Counted from the stretch's first letter, positions 35,717 through 47,537 are shown. The stretch is DNA of 64,000 bases from Hsuehochloa calcarea (GCA_036346395.1 CM070606.1:19206915-19270914); one strand, 5' to 3'. Notes: a model not told the origin generated them from the sequence alone. Numbers and translations are program-made.

Positions 35717-38340
35717 TCACTTGGCCGACAAGATGGAAGAGCACACCCGAGCCTTGGTTGTTGTCGACCTTCCGATGAAGGGTCTCACACAACTCTACAA
35801 TGCCGAACCCCGGGGTGGCAGGAAAACCACTCTTGTTTTGCGACTTGCGCGAGGTCCCACGCCACCAGTATTGTCGCTGTCGCCGCCATGCAGAATACAT
35901 GGGCGCGATGCCGCGGGACAAATGGCGGCAGGAGGCAGCGGAACTAGCTGCCGCCCGCCCAGAGGCCTCACATCGAAAGAACCCGAGCGAGCAGCGGTAG
36001 AGGATCATCAACATGATCGTGGCGGTTCATCATCGAGGACTCGTCAAAAAGCGTGATGGGCTTCGCCGCCAAATCCACCATGTGGCAACATGCGCAACTT
36101 CTAGCCCGCCACGCTCTGTTGAAGTACCCATCACCTTGGCCCGAAGGCGCGAGCGTGCACTTCCCTCACGGGATCCCTGGTCATCTCGGCCAACATCGCG
36201 GACTTGAGTGGTGCGCGTCCCTAGTGGATGGAGGAAGCTCGCGGGCCTATTGTTCGCGGAAGCTTCGACAAAATGATGATCCCAAGGGGACCGGCCGTCG
36301 CCACACAGGCATCCCCTCGTGGGCCGGCGGAAGGCGGTGGCGGCGTTAGGCGGATCAATTGGCCGTCACCTTGACAACTCGCCACCGCTTGTGAAGTCAT
36401 CACGTTTGATGTGGTCCAAATGCCGTATCAACACAGCGCTATTCTTGGCCGAGCCACGTTAAATGCATTTGGCACCATGGCGCACCACAACTACCTTTGC
36501 ATGAAGATCCCGCTCACGAGGGTAGTCACGATGAGGAGATCAAGACCTCGCAAGACACAGCAAGCTCGAAGCATTATCCCCCTCGCCACGTCCCGCGGCG
36601 AGAATAGGTCTTTGCCGTGACCAAGTGGCGCCCGGCAGGTGGGCGATGAAGGCCAAGCCGAAGAGCCGGCTCCTCGGGTCCCCATCGCGAAGATGAACCG
36701 GACAAAGCGGTAGCCCTCGGCGTAGAAGCATCAGCCGTGGCTGCGAGAGACATACTTGCGGTGCTCCGTCGCAACAAGGACATCTTCGCTAGGGCCACGA
36801 AGACATCTGGGGTCCCAAGGGAAGTTGCCGAGCATCGATTGACAATCTGAGCGGCAGTGCCCAAGAAGCGAAGGCTGCGCCGTATGTCGGTGGAGCGCTG
36901 GAAGCCATAAAAGGAAGTCGCGGGCTCTTGAAAGCGGAGGTGATCGGGGAGATTAAGCACTTTCGGAGTGGCTAACCAACACGGTTCTCGTGCGAGAAGG
37001 GAAGGGACTAAGCGCATGTCGTCGACTTCTTCGACCTCAACAAGCCACACCAAAAATGATTTCCCCTACCCTCATCGACCAAATAGTGGACACCACGGCC
37101 GAGGCTGCGAGTTAATGAGCTTCCTCGGCGCCTACTCGATTACCACCAAGTATTCATGGCAAAAGAGGGCGAAATCAAAGCGGCGATCATCACCCCCATC
37201 GGCACATATTGTTATAGTCACATGCCCTTCGGCACGGCGAGCGCGGGAGCCACGTTCGATCAACTCATCAACAAGGTCTGGCGAGAAGCTCGGCCGGAAC
37301 ATTGAGGCCTATGTTGCGACGTGGTGGTCAAGCAAGCTCCATGCGCCGCACAATGCCGACCTCCGGAGACATTACGCCAACCTCGGGGCAAAGGGATAAT
37401 GCTCAACCAAAAAAGTGCGCCGCCGGTCTGCGCGAGAAGCTACTTGGCTTCTGGTGTCGCAAAGAGGCATCGGCGAACCGGAGAAGATCAAAGCCATCTA
37501 GGAGATGCGGCCCCATACGGCCCGCTTGGTCTGAAACTCACGGGCGCCTCGCGACACTCGGCAGATTTTGTCCCGCTCGGCGGGCGAGCACTGCGTTCTT
37601 CAAAACACTCCTCATGGTGAGCCGCTTGGTGGACCCAAGGCGCGAGCGTTCCGGCACCTCAAAGTACCTCGCCAAGCTCCCGGCCAGCGAGCCCAGTATG
37701 GGCGCAACCCTCTTCTTTACCTCTCGGCCTCTTCGTCCCATTGTCGGTGCGGTGCTCGTCCAAGATGAAGGAACTCAGCGACCGGTGTACTATGTGTCAG
37801 GAGCTGCGGGCGCCAGAGCCGTACCTGAGCTAGAAAAGCTATCCTCGCCCTCCTCATAGCCTCCGCAAGCCTGGCATTATTTTACGGCGCATGCCATTGT
37901 CATCCCATCCTACCCATTGGCCTTGATGTTGAGGAACAAGGGCGCATCCGGTCACATAAGTAAATGGGCGATCGAGTTGGCACCATTCGACGTAACCTTC
38001 ACGCCGCGCATAGCAATAAAAGTCGCGAGTGCTCGCCGACTTTAATCGCCAAATGGACCCGCAACAAGCAAACCAAGCATCGAGGCCAAGTTGAGGCACC
38101 TTGGGTGATTACCAGCGATGGGTCATGGTGCGCTTGTGGGGTCGGCGCCACCGCCATCTTGACCATCTGCGGAGGCCGCACAATCTCTTCGCGTGCGCCT
38201 CGACTTTCAACAACAAACAACGCCTCGAATACGAGGCCATCTTGCTCGGTTCACGAAGGCCAAGACCTTTGGCGCGGCGCATAATAATCAAGAGCGATTC
38301 CGCCTGCGTCGCGGAGACGCCGACAAATCATTCATAGAAA
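35717..38340 (+). pseudogene. Outer element pol remnant: protease, RT and RNase H, no integrase
   Basis: In order: a gag/protease boundary with VDGGSS (about 36225), NAILGRATLNAFG-like sequence and HHNYLCMKIP (36430-36520); reverse transcriptase (36960-37320) with GCELMSFL, YHQVFMAK, AHIVIV- and MPFG-region fragments spread over frames, and a degenerate stretch where the catalytic YVDD should be (EAYVATWW is read); a connection region; and a second RNase H-like domain (38100-38340) with SDGSW, LEYEAILLG and IIIKSDS. An RNase H after the RT connection is usual for Tat elements. The expected integrase after RNase H is absent: only 270 unrelated-looking bases precede the 3' LTR. Frames are broken throughout. 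Confidence 0.72.
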
Positions 38341-38610
38341 GAATCTCGAAGAGACACGAGGTCGACCAAGCGACCGTGTGCCTAAAGCGAGCGGTCGTGC
38401 ACCATTAATGAAGCGTCGCCCCATTAATGAATCGTCGCATCGCATTGAAGGCACAACCAACCCGCCCGGTCAAGGCAGGGCAAGCGCGTGGCCGATCAAG
38501 GAACAAGGCGATCGACGGATCGCCGCCCGGTAGAAGAGGCGGTGTGCGAGCCCTTCCAAAAAGCAGCGCGGTTTGACCATAGCGAAGCGGGACCTCGGCC
38601 GCGAGGGCAT

Positions 38611-39084
38611 TGTAGGGGTGGCCCCACCGCCTGCCTGAGGCGAAGAACCGAGGGGCAGCCGGGTGAAGCCTCAGTGGTGGACTTGAGGCCTCCCAGAGGC
38701 CCGGCCAGGCCCGGGCGGCAGGACACTGGGCGCCTCGAGGGTGAACAGAAGCCTCTACTCACGATCTGGGACCGAAGGCACTAGAGGATGGACCGGTCGA
38801 GGCGCCCACCATGGACCAAGGCCTAGGCGTAGGAGGAATGTCCTGCAACCCCTACGCACCAGATATAATTATAAATTCGGAAGGGTAATGTACAAGACCC
38901 TCACAGAGGACTATAAATAGGGGTCACCCCTCTTATGAGGGAGAGAAAAGCGTGAATTCCTTAGTAATAACAATCTCCTCGTTCTTGTCACTGGCTAGTC
39001 CCCTCTCTTGAGGATCCCCGGAGCCCTCCTGGGCTTGTCCGGGGTTCCCCCTCTTTTACTGTATAGGTCGTTTTTGCTACTACA
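38611..39084 (+). repeat. Outer element 3' LTR
   Basis: 474 bp, starting TGTAGGGGTGGCC and ending GCTACTACA. It has TATAAATA at 38912-38919 followed by a short leader-like CT-rich end. The array sequence resumes immediately after it. Confidence 0.8.
38912..38919 (+). promoter_or_regulatory. TATA box of outer element LTR
   Basis: TATAAATA in GGACTATAAATAGGGG, about 170 bases before the LTR end. Confidence 0.65.
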
Positions 39085-40402
39085 CTACAAAAAAAAAATG
39101 AAAATTGCTAACTATACCGAACATGAACTCCACGAGACACCTACCCATGGTTTTCTTAAAACCCATAACAATTTTGAGAAACTTTTGTGTGTATTACTAG
39201 CCTTTGCCGGCTTTTGTAATATGCAAAATTTCGAAGATAAACCTTCTAGGCATGACAAAACAAAAGGCACAAACTTTTGGTTCAGAACCGTCAAAATCTA
39301 TCCCTCCATACTTTGCAAAAGTAGCGCATTATTTTGCAGTGCACAATCGTCTACCGTAGCATAATAATACTTAGTGATTTTGAAAGAGAATTATATATAT
39401 TATATACAATAATACAACAATTGAGATGCGAGAGAGAATCAGTGTATAAATCTTACAAAAAAACTTTTTAACATCAAATTTGACAAATTTTATTTAGTGA
39501 TCAAGTCGATAATGATATCTAAAAACATGCATATAATTCCTGATAAAGGAGATGCCCAATCTAGTGCTTTCGTGTAAGCAAGGGAAAAAATAAATTGTTC
39601 TTTTTTATGTTACTGTTTATTTTTTAAAATTGTTCATTTTTTAAACCTTTATTAATCGGTCATTTGCGACCGGTCGAAATGTTGAGAACTAGTTGAATGC
39701 TGAATTTGATAGGATTATTTGGATTTGTGCGATTGTATGATGCATGATCTTTTAGGACTAAGCGGTGGTGGTCCTTTTCAAGTGAACTTCAAATGGGTTC
39801 TTCAATAGAAGTTTTTAAAAGAAAGTAAGTAATTACTGATCTTATGAAGCGAAATTCATAGGTTAAATTGAAAATAGTAAAAGAAAGATCATCGTAAAAA
39901 TTGTTCTTTTTACTACGAAAATATAAAAAATGCTAACTATCTAGAACATGAACTCCACGAGACACCTACCCACGGTTTTCTTAAATCCCATACATTTTGA
40001 GAAACTTTTGTGTGTATTACTAGCCTTTAGGCTTTTGTAATATGCAAAATTTTGAAGATAAACCTTCTAGGCACGACAAAACAAAAGGCACACACTTTTG
40101 GTTCAAAACTGTCAAAATCTAGCCCTCCATACTTTGTGAAAGCAGCCCATTATTTTGCAGTGCACAATCGTCTACATGACATTATAAGTCAATGATTTTG
40201 AAAGAGAATTATATATATTATATACAATAATACAACAATTGAGATGCGAGAGAGAATCAGTGTATAAATCTTACAAAAAACATTTTAAACATCAAATTTG
40301 ACAAATTTTATTTAGGGATCAAGTCGATAATGATCTCTAAAAACATGCATATAATTCCTGATAAAGGAGATGCCCAATCTAGTGCTTTCATGTAAACAAG
40401 GG

Positions 40403-41527
40403 AAAAAAATAAAAGGCAGAAACAGAAAGTAAAGATTATGATCTGATCATACCGGCATGATTCAAGACCCCACACAGATTATAAAGTCACTTTGGACCAC
40501 AAAATTATACTACATTCATAAAATTTGTTGAACTCCCTGGAAGAGAACACTGGACCGGTGGCCAGAGTTGTGGCTCTTTATTATCTCTACCCTCTTGCAG
40601 TTGCCCAACTGCTGAACCTATACATAAAATATTTTTTCTTCAAAAAGATACAAGAAGTGTTTCTTTTTCTCTTCTTCTTTTTCTTTACTGAAAAAAAGCT
40701 GCAGGAAATGGATGATTAATGGTTTAGATCTGGGACACCATGTGTTGAGAGATCAATCCATCAAGGGGCCTCACAAAGTCACATGGGCTTGATTCAGAGT
40801 GGTCCCCAGGAGTCAGCCCCTCATTATTTTCTCAAACCTTGCTTAATTAACTCTGTCTGATGATGCAGTGATACGGCATGATGAATTCCTGTCGTGTTGC
40901 CCAAAGAATTAATTTGACCAACCAAGGTGGTGCAAGTGCAACCGTGTCCTCGAAAATATTCGAAAATGCAAAGCTCGGGGCACACGGTAGTATCGTTTTT
41001 CAGCCGTCCTCCACCGCCACCACTAGCATAGATTACGCGCAACATGCATAAACAACAATCAGGAAAGAGACAGCTGCAAAAGAATGGAATTTTTGAGCGA
41101 TAATAAGATCATCTTGGCATATAAGCATCATCACTTGACAGCGATTTTTCAGATTTTCCACCACTGCTTGTCTGCTCTGTTGACTTGCAGGGTTTAGCAG
41201 CTAACCTCTAGCTATCTAGCCAGTTGACACTCAAATGACGAACTATACATTTGACAAACCGCTCTTGCTAGGGTTTGTGCTTGTGCCATTGTGTTGCATC
41301 GAGCGAGAATTTGAGATTATAGGCAAAGCTAGATGTTGCAGTTGTACACTTGTACATCAATTATCAAATCGTGCATGTAGCATGATCAGGGTGACTGTTG
41401 TGCTATTTATCAGGATTACTGTTGGTGTTCTTGGAACAAAAATGACTGTTGTGGCAGAAAAAAAGGCAGAATTTGATGTATGTCACTTCAAAACACACAA
41501 TAGTGAGAGTGGCATTTCAAAATAGAA
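40403..41527. other. Unassigned, probably low-copy DNA
   Basis: About 1.1 kb after the array with a T-rich stretch at 40620-40700. No frame has a recognisable domain and no terminal repeats were seen. Confidence 0.4.
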
Positions 41528-42172
41528 AATTTATAAAATATCACTCTAAAAGATGTTTGCTTGGATATACGCTACTATAGGACATTTTTACCCATTGGCC
41601 TATCTTCTTCCTTCCCATCAGCTACACTCCCCTTCACCCACCACCGCTGACCTCAGGCGGCTACTTCTTTGGCAGCACCTCCTTGTGACGCTCCTCTGAT
41701 TGTCGACGCCTCCTCGGGCTGCTTCTCCTTTCTCACCACCTCGTCCCCTCACTCATCGCTGCAGACTTCTCAACTCGGCCCATCGCCATAGCCTCTCACG
41801 CCTCGTCCTATCCCTCCTTGCTGTGCAACTCTACTTTGTCTTCGTCATCACATCTGCTTGCTCTCGCACTGCGCAACACCCACTTCTAGTAGGAGATTTC
41901 TACCGCTGGCGATGGCGGAGGAGGATAGGGTGTCGACGCGGCAGAGGTGGGTGTGCTCGGTGCGGTCGAGGATGGAGATGATGCGGCTGATGGATGACTC
42001 AAGTTGGCAACGCATGCTAGAAGTGTGTTGATGTCAGTGGCACAACCATTGACGGCGAGAGAAAGAAGGGGAGTAGCCGGTGAAGAGGAAGAAAATAGAC
42101 CAATAGGTAAAAAATGTCAGAGTGGCATATATCCGACCAAACCTTTTTTGGAGTGGCATTCTAAAAAAAAAT
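41528..42172. mobile_element. Long-TIR non-autonomous element (foldback or MULE-like)
   Basis: About 85-90 bases at each end are imperfect inverted copies: the left GGATATACGC..ACATTTTTACCC..GCCTATCTTC pairs with the right GAAAATAGAC..AGGTAAAAAATGT..GGCATATATCC. The GC-richer middle (41640-42060) has an open plus-strand frame without known domains. A 9-bp duplication that would show MULE origin was not found, so the class is open. Confidence 0.6.
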
Positions 42173-42453
42173 AGTAACAATCCTCTACGTATGTTTTCAT
42201 TCTTAGCCATCTCAAAAGCGTGGTTTTGTATAATTTTGGGACGCTGATGTAACTTTTCAGTGTTGAATGGGTGAAATGCTTTCGCATGCTAACTCTCCAG
42301 GATCTGAAAAAAAACACTACTCAATTTTTTTTAGAGAACAATTTATATTGTTTGCATAGACCTTCAATGCGATTTTAGACCGTTGAAATCCATGCAAGCG
42401 ATGGTAGAAAATTAAGACATTTCAGTATCGATCCTGCAACCCGAGGTTATGTC
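42173..42453. other. Unassigned DNA left of hAT-2
   Basis: AT-rich, no gene seen. GTTATGTC (42446-42453) would be the left target duplication of hAT-2, but no right copy exists. Confidence 0.4.
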
Positions 42454-43581
42454 TAGAGGTGGAGTCGGGCGGGCCATCCGTGTCATGCCCGGAAGGCGGC
42501 CCACTTAACACGGCCCGGGCACATCACGTGGCGGGTCGGTGCCACAACTTCGCAGACGGTGGGGTCGGGCTATGCTTGGAAAAGACAACTGGTGGCCGAC
42601 CGCGCGACTGGTGTGGCGTGCCATGCTCGAGCGACCCGTCGCCAAGCATGGCGGCCGCATAGGTGCCGGTGGCGCCTCACCTCCGCCACCTGCCGCTCCG
42701 CCTCGTAGCCCGCGATGCCCTCCTTGATTCGGCCCGGGGCGCATATGCGCGATCGGCGATGCCATTCACGAGCGGTGGCGCCGCCGCCGCATAGGGAGAA
42801 GCGGCGGTGGCCAGGCGGCCGATTGGCGGCGGTGAGCCCAGTAAGCACCATTCTTGGCTGCAAGGAAAGCGCCGGTAGGCGGGTGGCGGCGCCTTACGTG
42901 CGGAGCCGAAGGAGGAAGCATCCGGTCGAGCCGCCGGGCGAGACGATATCCGGGCAGCGATGTCGAGGACCAAGCCGTGTTGGCGCGACAAAGGGCCTGC
43001 GGGAGGGCTAGGTGTAGAGGAGTGGTGAAGTCGGGCCGAGGCTGGCCGAGGGAGGCCAGTGGAGGCGATAGCGGGGCCGAGACCAAGCCGGCCGGGCGGC
43101 AGGCAGAGCGTATGGTAGCAGGCTGCACGAGTGAGCAGTAGCGAAGGCCCAGGCTGGGCGAGGAGCCAAAGCGGCGGCGGCGCATCTCGGTGGGGCGACA
43201 ACGGTGGTGCAAGGTCGGAGAGGAGGTGCGGAGGAGCCGACCACGTAAGCGGCGCCTTGAGGCGGTGAGTTGAGGCGAGGAGGGGAAGGTGGGAAGTGAG
43301 GAGATGGGGAGATGAGGTTGGGAGTAAGAAGGGGAAGAATGGGGAGGAAGGAGCGGATTTTGGTGGTGGGGAGATAAGGGAGAAAGAGGAGATGAGGGTT
43401 AGGCCGTTAGGGTAATAGAATAGGTTCAATGGTGGTGAGGACCAAGGAGACTCAATTGTTTGGCTTTCATTCAAATCGAGAAGCAGAGAGAGAATTAGGG
43501 GAAAAGAGGCGGGGAGGCGGTGAGTGATCGGATTATGCGGATCATTAGTAATGTTCGCAACCATGTCTTTCATTCAAATTG

Positions 43582-45379
43582 TGTGGATATCATGGGGATA
43601 TGCTCGGACCTAAGGATGATGTGACAATTGGCAATGATATTTGCGGTTTGTCGTTTCATGTGTTTTCGATAAGTTTAGAACTATCGGCGATGCCAGTTCG
43701 ACCGGTTATAGCGTGGCCAGTCGGTACCAAAAATAGGTCAGACTGAAGCCATAGGTGGCGGTCGGACGGTGAACTTAAATTTGTTATTTTGAGTGGGCCA
43801 AAAATAGAGTGTGTAGGCAAGAGGGCATTCTATTGCACTTAGTCTCATAATTTTGGAGTCTCGATCAAAAGTTCTATTAGTTTGAAAATTCCGGTGAGGT
43901 TTGGTTTTCGAGAGAAAAAGCGGCTAAGTCGGTGGCGGTCGGACGGCCTATAGGTGGCGGTCGGATCGGCGAGGGTGGTGATCGAGCCGGCCACTGGCGG
44001 TCGGACGATTTTCACTTTGTTAAATGCAGCGGTGTGGCGGAAATATTCGTGTGTTAGGTCAAAGTCATGAGTTTGAGGCATATATGTTGCATGATGCATG
44101 TTTTGACTAACATGGGTCAAGATTGTGAAGAACTTGTTCCCAAATTCGGTTTACTTGTCTATTGTTGTGCGGGTTGCTTGGTGGTCAACGACGGTCAGCG
44201 GAGGATGATTGGGACTAGGCTTGGCGAGTGAGGTCGAAACGATCGGCGATGCTTGGGTGAGGTTAATGAACTCAAGCATGACGCAAGATGGACAAGGGTG
44301 ATCTTTAGCTAATCCGGGCGCAAGATGGGCGCAAGGGTAGCTAGTTAGGTCAAAGCGGAGATAAAGGCGGCATTAAAATACGTGCGTATGTGTCCGTTTG
44401 TTTTGGGCCTACTTGGGAGCCCAATAGGATCAAACATCTAGAAGGTCTAAGTCTCCACTATAAATAGGAGAGGGAGGTAGTTGCACTGCTCTTCGTCTCT
44501 TTTGCAATTTTTGTAAACCCTAATTCTCTTAGGGAGAGATTTTGTGGAGGCTAGGGTTCTTGATGTTTGATGTGATTCGTGCTCTTGGATTGAGCATTGT
44601 CCTCCATTGATGGAGAGGTGTAAGCACGATCATATCAATCAATCAAAGGAAAGTTTGATCAATGTTTTGTCTCATTCGCGTTCTTTCAATGTTTTGTCTC
44701 ATTGCGTTCTTTCTCTCTATTTGATGATTTTAGGTCTTTCTTTGATCGTGAGTTTTGCTTGGTTTCTTCACGTGATCTAGCTTGCTTTGTGGCGTGTGGA
44801 GATCTATCTAGGATCATCTTGATCATCAATCACCCACGAGCAAGAGCTTTGACCTAGTTTTCGTTTTGACCGGTTTTGAACCTCCCTTCAATCAAATCGA
44901 AAGGATCGCTATTCTTCCAAGAACTATCACAATCTTCGATTGGAATAGCTTCGATCTCTTAGAAAGCGTGTTCCAAGTTTCATCAAGTTTGGATTAGTAG
45001 ATCAAAAGTTTCATCTATTTTTATCTTCGTCATCAGGGCTGTTTTTTTGTTCTAGAAATCGGTCGGACCGCAAGGCCAGGAGAGGTTAGACCGCAAGAAT
45101 CGGTCAGACTGCCCAAGGTCAGAGGTCAAACCGCCGAGAATCGGTCGAGACCGCCTAAGGCGGAGGTCAGGACCACGATGCATTGAATTGTTTCAATCTT
45201 TGTTGATTTTATCGTATTGTTTAGGGGTTTGAATTGTATTCAATATTAGTCTTCATTTGTCTTGATATCTTGATCTTCATAGCCGATAGCTCTTTGGAGT
45301 AAAATATTATTGAATCAATTATTTGTGAAAAGTGAGCGTGCTCCTATTCACCCCCTCTAGTCGCCTTTTCGGTCCAACA
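43582..45379 (+). mobile_element. Ty1-copia solo LTR inside hAT-2
   Basis: 1798 bp, starting TGTGGATATC and ending GGTCCAACA, with TATAAATA at 44459-44466 and the CACCCCCTCTAGTCGCC ending typical of copia LTRs. It is flanked by AATTG and AATTA, a near-perfect 5-bp duplication. No primer site follows and no internal region exists, so it is a solo LTR. It matches in order the split LTR at 47853-48748 plus 59183-60141. Confidence 0.85.
44459..44466 (+). promoter_or_regulatory. TATA box of copia solo LTR
   Basis: TATAAATA within CCACTATAAATAGGAG. The related LTR has the same box at 59225-59232. Confidence 0.6.
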
Positions 45380-45509
45380 AATTAGAGAGAGACATGGAGG
45401 GGGAATCGGGGGAAAAGATAGAGGGAGTCAGGGAGTGACCGAGTGCTCGCAACGTTCGGGGGCTGCAGACAACGTTCGGAAGCAATGTTCTAGAGCAACT
45501 CATCGCACC

Positions 45510-45516
45510 TATAAAA
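45510..45516 (+). promoter_or_regulatory. TATA box of hAT-2 transposase
   Basis: TATAAAA, equivalent in position and context to the minus-strand TATA of hAT-1 at 3173-3179. Confidence 0.45.
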
Positions 45517-45685
45517 TCAAATCTCACCGAGCATTCGCCGTGCTCACCGTGGCTATAAAAATCAACCTTTGTTCTTTTCTCATTTCTTCATGATACATAC
45601 ACTCTCATTCATTCACCATCCATCCACTCTCATTTATTCATCATCCATCTACTCTCCCCATTTATTCACCATCCATCCATCCATT

Positions 45686-47326
45686 ATGCTACCAAGGAGT
45701 TGAGCACCAAGGAGCTACTGGCGGTATGCTCCAGAAGTCGTAGTACGAAAAGGGAAGTAGGGCGACTTAGTGTAAGCTATCGCCGCCGCTCCCCTAGTCC
45801 TCCTCCGGATCCGACTCCCGTTGACGCTCACCAGTTCTCGCCAAGCATGGGAGACTACGGCATGGATGATCATCATATGGACGGTACGGAGAGCTACGAG
45901 GAGTACCGGGTGGTCGAAGCCAATGGGGACTCGAGTTCTCTCCTGCGTCCACAGACGGCAACATTGTAGTCGGATGAAGGGCAAATCTCTGAAGCACATG
46001 ACACAGGAGCGAAATCCAAGAAGGTCAAGCAGTAGATATCGCAACTGAAATTATTGCCAAGCTAAATTATCTGCTTTCGTACAAGCTGTAGGGACATGGC
46101 ACTTGAACCGGCACTACAAAGCATGCTTGCGCAAGATCGGAAGCGAGAATCGTGGAGGAGTACAATGACGGCTAAACTTAGAGGCGGTGGCTCTGTAAGT
46201 ACTTGGGTATACAACCCACTTTACTATCTTGTGAGGAAAATTGCTAGATATATTGTCGCGGAAGATCAACCGATTAGGATGGGTGAAAGTCGCATGTTCA
46301 AAAGAATGGTCCAACGCGGTTTTTGCCCAGAGTAACAACATATTAGTAGGAGAACCACTACATCTAATATTTTACGTTAAATAAGTTAAAGGTGCAAACA
46401 TATCATATCCGTTTTTATCAATGCTAACTCTCAAAACAATGAATTGGTAGTTACTAATTGATTAGCGATTGCTAGTTATTTTGAGAGTTTTAAGACCTTT
46501 ATAAAGAAACAAAGATGTTATCTAGTGTTTATTACCCTACCTCTTTCTTAGTTATAGAATTTATTTGGTTAATTGGACAACATTACCAAATCTAGGGAGG
46601 ATCCTTTTTAGGTCATCTTTGTCGCACTAATGGAGGAAAAATTTATTAAATATTTCAATTCTATTTCACGTGTATTGCTTTGCTATTATTTTAGATCCTC
46701 TGAAAAATTGCCGAGTTTGCATATCGGTATGGAGGGAATATGTGAATGCCTCGGTCTTGATTACTTGGAAGCTTTCGCACATGTCAAAGAGGAGCTTTTT
46801 TGTGTTTTTCGCATGTATCATGACAAATTGGCGGTGACGTGAGATCAGGCCTCACAGACAAAAGCAACAAAGGAAGAAAAGCTTGACATCCCACTTGTGG
46901 AAGAAGCTAAAGGGCAAGTCTAGTTCTTAGTCCTCTCGATCTCGGACAACCCCTTGTGGAATTACAGTCTCGAGCTAAACCACTACCTAGAGCATGATTT
47001 TACAAACATCGATCCTAATCTTTTGGTGGAAAGATAGACTTGCTCAGTGGTGGAAGAACAACAATCGGATATTTCTGGCTGTCACATTTCTCACGGGATG
47101 TTCTGTGGTCTTTGGTGTCACTTTGTCTCTTTAGAAGCAATGTTGACATGGTAGGAGAATAATTGAAGAAAGAATATCATCCCTCACGCCTATGATGATA
47201 GAGGCAATCACATCGTCAATGACTAGTAATTGGTAAAAGCGGTAACAACATCGGTAAAAGTATCTTGAGATCGTCTTGACGTACAGCGACCTCGAGCGCA
47301 TGAGCGATCTCGACATTGATGAGTAG
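45686..47326 (+). pseudogene. hAT transposase with deleted catalytic core (hAT-2)
   Basis: The N-terminal basic Ser/Pro region (45700-45970), BED-like finger (46040-46120) and MGESRMFKRMVQRGFCP segment (46270-46335) match hAT-1. In the finger the first cysteine codon is a stop while the second is kept, the reverse of hAT-1. After TATTTTACG at about 46377 the sequence jumps to the equivalent of hAT-1 position about 1702 (ATATCCGTTTTTATCAATGC). This removes about 600 bases that in hAT-1 encode TSDIWTS, CHILNLVVQDG and VRWNSTY. The C-terminal part (46630-47326) remains in fragments and ends with the same Asp-Ile-Asp tail. It cannot encode an active transposase. Confidence 0.83.
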
Positions 47327-47537
47327 TTAGTATATGCGCATATTATTCTGTACTCTTTTCCTTACTCGGGAACCCCACTCAGGGCGTAAGATTTTTAACG
47401 AGGTAGTAACAACATGTCACATAAAATATCAAGAATATTTCACTTTTCCCAAAATATTTATGTGATCATGTTTTTCGTAATTAATTCAATTTTAACCATA
47501 CTTTTAATGAGGGTGGGCACGAGAGGAATGAAGATGG

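Larger units (their letters stand above)
22696..39084 (+). mobile_element. Outer Ty3/gypsy element (Tat-like), rearranged and lacking integrase
   Basis: The element splits array unit 4. Its left piece is 22696-22916, the start of a GC-rich 5' LTR (TGTCGTAGGGGTGGCCCC). Its right part is 35717-39084: a broken protease-RT-RNase H region and a complete 474-bp 3' LTR. The remainder of the 5' LTR, primer site and gag are missing; gypsy-1 and part of a second gypsy copy occupy that place. The pol motifs (DGGSS protease, GCELMSFL RT, DGSW RNase H) are those of the Tat/Ogre branch. Target duplication is unclear because the flank around ACTAC has changed. Confidence 0.75.
19697..40402. repeat. Tandem array, five units of an unrecognised 0.82-kb repeat, interrupted
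   Basis: Units taken from the shared start ATGYTACTRTTTA are 19697-20520, 20521-21571, 21572-22387, 22388-22695 joined to 39085-39606, and 39607-40402. After removing the MITE in unit 2 and the retrotransposon nest in unit 4, each is about 800-830 bases. All share GGTCGAAATGTTGAG, GGTTCTTCAATAGAAG, a central block GAACTCCACGAGA..CCTACCC, and TCCTGATAAAGGAGATGCCC. In the central block one plus-strand frame of about 75 codons is open in units 1, 3 and 4 but shortened in unit 2 and broken in unit 5; an antisense frame of 60 codons is open over the same bases in units 1, 3 and 4. I do not recognise the repeat. Strong sequence similarity but scattered amino acid changes argue against a selected protein. 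Confidence 0.88.
42454..47537 (+). mobile_element. hAT-2: inverted, internally deleted relative of hAT-1, missing one end
   Basis: The left end starts TAGAGGTGGAGTCGGGC, matching the hAT-1 terminus, followed by GC-rich subterminal DNA to 43573. A copia solo LTR (43582-45379) interrupts it. From about 45590 the sequence follows hAT-1 (reverse complement) through promoter, transposase and 3' region, including TTACTCGGGAACCCCACTC, until GAAGATGG at 47537, where homology stops; the last 235 bases and the right terminus are gone. Relative to hAT-1 about 0.6 kb of the transposase is missing. It therefore has neither transposase nor a second end. Confidence 0.82.

Noticed and set aside
19697..40402. 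Possible CRISPR-like or clustered repeat system
   Set aside because: The repeats are 0.82 kb head-to-tail units without spacers, in a plant nuclear context.
42677..43573. A 298-codon minus-strand frame
   Set aside because: GC-rich subterminal DNA of hAT-2, with low-complexity Pro/Ser/Leu composition and overlapping frames on both strands.
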